A program made the position numbers and the translations under genes. A DNA stretch of 6,578 bases, from NCBI GenBank assembly GCA_014859075.1, contig JACUUW010000108.1, forward strand, positions 1 to 6,578, given 5' to 3'. Source of the stretch: Desulforudis sp. GTDB lineage: Bacteria > Bacillota > Desulfotomaculia > Desulfotomaculales > Desulforudaceae. Numbering within the stretch: the stretch's first letter is position 1; the number at the start of each line of letters is the position of its first letter. The notes under the pieces were generated by a model. It was not told where the DNA came from, ran no database searches, and saw only the letters and a list, made by a program, of their open reading frames with translations. Below, one piece after another: positions 4,524 through 6,578 of the stretch.

Positions 4524-5810
4524 ATGAACAGAAGAAATGAAAAGCAACCAGAGCGATTGAAGGACAACCCACCTTGGGAATCGGTTTCCCCCGGTGACTG
4601 GCAGGATTGGCGCTGGCAGATGCGCAACCGGATCACCAGCGTAGCCCAACTGCAGAGCCTCATCGAGTTGACGGCCGAGGAAACCGCCGGTCTGGAAGAG
4701 TGCCTGCGGAGGTTCCGGATGGCCGTCACTCCTTACTACGCCTCCCTCATGGATCGGGCGAACCGCAAATGCCCGATCCGCAAACAAGCCGTTCCGGACG
4801 TTTCGGAGTTAGAGGAAAACGAAGGAGACATGCAGGACCCATTACACGAAGACGTAGACTCGCCCACCCCCGGGGTGACGCACCGTTACCCGGACCGGGT
4901 CCTTTTCATGGTCACCGACCAGTGCGCCATGTACTGCCGCCATTGCACCCGGCGCCGCACCGCCGGAACCCACGACCGTCCCCTGCCGCCTACCCAGATC
5001 GAACGTGCCCTGGGTTACATCGCCGGCAACCGGCAGGTACGGGATGTCGTGGTTTCCGGGGGTGACCCGCTCACCCTGGGCAACGACCGGCTGGAGTATA
5101 TTCTCAAGCGCCTGCGGAACATCAATCACGTGGAAATCATCCGCATCGGCACCAGAACCCCCGTAGTGCTGCCCCAGCGCATCACCGAAGACCTTTGCCG
5201 GATGCTGAAAAAATACCATCCCCTTTATTTGAACACACATTTCAACCACCCCCGGGAGATCACCCCGGAGGCCGCGGAGGCCTGCGGGCGCCTGGCCGAC
5301 GCCGGCATCGCGCTCGGCAACCAGTCTGTACTGTTGCGGGGCGTGAACGACTGCCCGCATATTATGCACGCCCTGGTGAAAAAGCTGCTCCGGGTCCGGG
5401 TGCGTCCGTACTACCTGTACCAGTGCGACATGTCCAGGGGAATCGGGCACTTCCGCACCGGCGTCGGCCGGGGTATTGAAATCCTGGAGTCCCTGCGGGG
5501 ACACACTTCGGGGCTGGGGATTCCCACCTATGTAATCGACGCCCCCGGCGGCGGCGGCAAAATCCCGGTCAACCCCCAGTACGTGGTCAGCCGTTCGGAC
5601 CATAAGCTGATTCTACGCAACTTTGAAGGCCGGCTTTTCGCTTACACCGAACCGGAGCAAAGCCGCAGCGAATGCCACAAGTGTACAGACTGCAGCAAGT
5701 GCCCGGAAAACGCCCGGGAGGGCGTCGCCGGAATGTTCGCCGGAAAGACACCCGTCCGAAAAGCGCGCCGCGTCAAAACGGACTCCCCGCGACAAGTATC
5801 AAGCCGTTAA
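4524..5810 (+). CDS. kamA: Lysine 2,3-aminomutase (radical SAM, PLP-dependent)
   Basis: A 428-residue cytoplasmic enzyme converting L-lysine to L-beta-lysine. The radical SAM cluster motif is Cys134-x3-Cys138-x2-Cys141, with Arg143 beside it. SGGDP (178-182) is the SAM-binding segment. DAPGGGGK (339-346) carries the PLP lysine, Lys346. Positions run a constant +9 against the clostridial enzyme, so Asp302 and Asp339 match the two Asp residues that hold the substrate's side-chain amino group (Asp293, Asp330). Glutamate 2,3-aminomutase lacks these acids, so lysine is the expected substrate. Cys277 and the C-terminal Cys384, 387, 390, 393 series fit the structural zinc site. Full length with both terminal extensions separates it from the shorter EpmB of EF-P modification. 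It is divergent from the riboswitch-controlled amino-acid transporter. No ablB acetyltransferase or lysine-fermentation genes accompany it here. Confidence 0.95.
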   Translation: MNRRNEKQPERLKDNPPWESVSPGDWQDWRWQMRNRITSVAQLQSLIELTAEETAGLEECLRRFRMAVTPYYASLMDRANRKCPIRKQAVPDVSELEENEGDMQDPLHEDVDSPTPGVTHRYPDRVLFMVTDQCAMYCRHCTRRRTAGTHDRPLPPTQIERALGYIAGNRQVRDVVVSGGDPLTLGNDRLEYILKRLRNINHVEIIRIGTRTPVVLPQRITEDLCRMLKKYHPLYLNTHFNHPREITPEAAEACGRLADAGIALGNQSVLLRGVNDCPHIMHALVKKLLRVRVRPYYLYQCDMSRGIGHFRTGVGRGIEILESLRGHTSGLGIPTYVIDAPGGGGKIPVNPQYVVSRSDHKLILRNFEGRLFAYTEPEQSRSECHKCTDCSKCPENAREGVAGMFAGKTPVRKARRVKTDSPRQVSSR

Positions 5811-5867
5811 CGGCGGCTGGGGAGAGCACCGTGATACACGCAGCGGACAGGGGCTGGAAATCAAGCA

Positions 5868-5893
5868 GGAGGGTGTCCTTCCGGACACCCTCC
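5868..5893. terminator. Perfect hairpin after kamA, probable bidirectional terminator
   Basis: GGAGGGTGTCC (5868-5878) and its exact reverse complement (5883-5893) enclose loop TTCC: an 11-bp, GC-rich stem 57 nt past the kamA stop. The following plus-strand bases (CACTGTCTTGTGCC) are only weakly T-rich, and the minus-strand exit (TGCTTGATTT) is similar. It lies between convergent kamA and htpX and could serve both, but lacks a clean T run. Confidence 0.6.
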
Positions 5894-5916
5894 CACTGTC
5901 TTGTGCCTATTGACTT

Positions 5917-6005
5917 CCAACCTCCAACCGCTGGTCCAATACAAGGGAAACGGCCGCCGGCGATTTTCTTCCCGTCCTACTTCCTACTTCCCACCTCTCA
6001 CCTCT
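5917..6005. repeat. Pyrimidine-rich 7-bp tandem repeats at the htpX 3' end
   Basis: Three pairs of adjacent 7-mers occur here: CCAACCT then CCAACCG (5917-5930), CCTACTT twice (5976-5989), and CACCTCT twice (5992-6005). The last copy overlaps the htpX stop codon (6004-6006). On the htpX message they read as purine-rich GAAGTAG/AGAGGTG runs. The shared 7-bp period is seen directly; the origin (slippage or a dispersed intergenic repeat) is unknown. Confidence 0.6.
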
Positions 6006-6578
6006 ATATACGGAGGCTGCGGAGTCTTTGCACCCGTTCGGCGATCGGCGGGTGGGTGCTGAACAGCTTCAGCATAGCGCTCCCGGAAAGCGGGTTGACG
6101 ATAAACAGGTGCGAGGCGGCGGGGTTGACATCCATGGGCACGGCGCGCGCACCCCGCTCCAGCTTGAGCAGGGCGCCGGCGAGGCCTTCACTGCTCCCGG
6201 CCATCTGGGCACCGGTAGCATCCGCCACGTATTCCCGGGTCCGGGAAACCGCCATCTGCACCATCATGGCCGCTATCGGCGCCACGATCGCCAGGACCAG
6301 CGCGCCGACCAGGCCGCCGGGGCCCTCGTCTCCATCCCGGTTCATGCCGAGAATGGCCCCCCACTTGATGAAGGAAGCGATCATGGTGATGGCGCCGGCC
6401 AGCGCGGCCGCCACCGTGCCGACCAGCACGTCCCGGTTCTTGATGTGCGCCAGTTCGTGCGCCAGCACCCCTTCCAGCTCGGTCCGGTTCAGGATCCGCA
6501 TCAGACCCTCGGTGACCGCCACCGCCGAGTTTTGCGGGTTCCGCCCGGTCGCAAAGGCGTTCGGCTGGGGCGAAGGCG
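6004..6578 (-). CDS. htpX: HtpX family membrane zinc metalloprotease, C-terminal part
   Basis: The last 190 residues of an M48-family membrane protease that degrades damaged or misfolded membrane proteins. The start lies beyond the right edge: the frame is open to 6578 and already reads PQPNAFATGRNPQNSAVAVTEG, a conserved HtpX stretch, so the GTG at 6522 is internal. The zinc-binding HELAH follows shortly after (in GVLAHELAHIKNRD), and the third zinc ligand is the Glu of SRTREYVADATGA. Two hydrophobic segments, VGTVAAALAGAITMIASFI and LVGALVLAIVAPIAAMMV, flank a short charged loop. The C-terminus has FSTHPPIAERVQRLRSL, also typical. The stop is TAG at 6006-6004, inside a short tandem repeat. 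It converges on kamA, with 193 nt and a hairpin between them. The missing part is the N-terminal membrane region. Confidence 0.95.
   Translation of the reverse strand, partial: PSPQPNAFATGRNPQNSAVAVTEGLMRILNRTELEGVLAHELAHIKNRDVLVGTVAAALAGAITMIASFIKWGAILGMNRDGDEGPGGLVGALVLAIVAPIAAMMVQMAVSRTREYVADATGAQMAGSSEGLAGALLKLERGARAVPMDVNPAASHLFIVNPLSGSAMLKLFSTHPPIAERVQRLRSLRI

Noticed and set aside
4842..5603. A 253-codon minus-strand open frame across kamA
   Set aside because: Antisense shadow of a gene whose catalytic residues are all identified on the plus strand.

Overview
The window reads as chromosomal DNA from an anaerobic, moderately GC-rich member of the Firmicutes, probably a Peptococcaceae-like clostridium. 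The clues are strong AGGAGG-type ribosome sites, a ydaO/yuaA (cyclic di-AMP) riboswitch, a clostridial-type lysine 2,3-aminomutase, a lipoprotein-anchored amino-acid binding protein, and frequent GTG/TTG starts. The genus is inference; no rRNA or tRNA is present to fix it. I see no phage, insertion sequence, CRISPR array or tRNA.

Layout. (1) Positions 1-1446, plus strand: two tandem short-chain dehydrogenases about 73% identical over the shared part. The first copy is broken by in-frame stops, the second is intact, and a good intrinsic terminator follows. (2) Positions 1578-4345, minus strand: a polar amino-acid ABC transporter operon in the order binding protein, permease, ATPase. It is read from a sigma-A-like promoter through a leader of about 350 nt. 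The leader holds a c-di-AMP aptamer, an intrinsic terminator and, beyond it, a second stretch of small hairpins. A perfect 15-bp hairpin separates the binding protein from the permease. (3) Positions 4524-5810, plus strand and divergent from the transporter: lysine 2,3-aminomutase (KamA) with every diagnostic lysine-site residue. A hairpin follows it. (4) Positions 6004-6578, minus strand: the C-terminal part of the membrane protease HtpX, running off the right edge, with short 7-bp tandem repeats at and beyond its stop codon.

How the genes may work together. c-di-AMP riboswitches usually turn genes off when c-di-AMP is high, and c-di-AMP is the Gram-positive signal for potassium and osmotic balance. 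A transporter under such a switch, divergent from the enzyme that makes beta-lysine, suggests amino-acid uptake and possibly beta-lysine-type osmolyte metabolism. The riboswitch and KamA assignments are strong. The shared osmotic role is a hypothesis: the acetyltransferase AblB that would complete N-epsilon-acetyl-beta-lysine synthesis is not in the window, and the transporter substrate is not known.

The only stretch over 300 bases without a protein gene is 3958-4523. It holds the riboswitch leader on the minus strand and the kamA upstream region on the plus strand.
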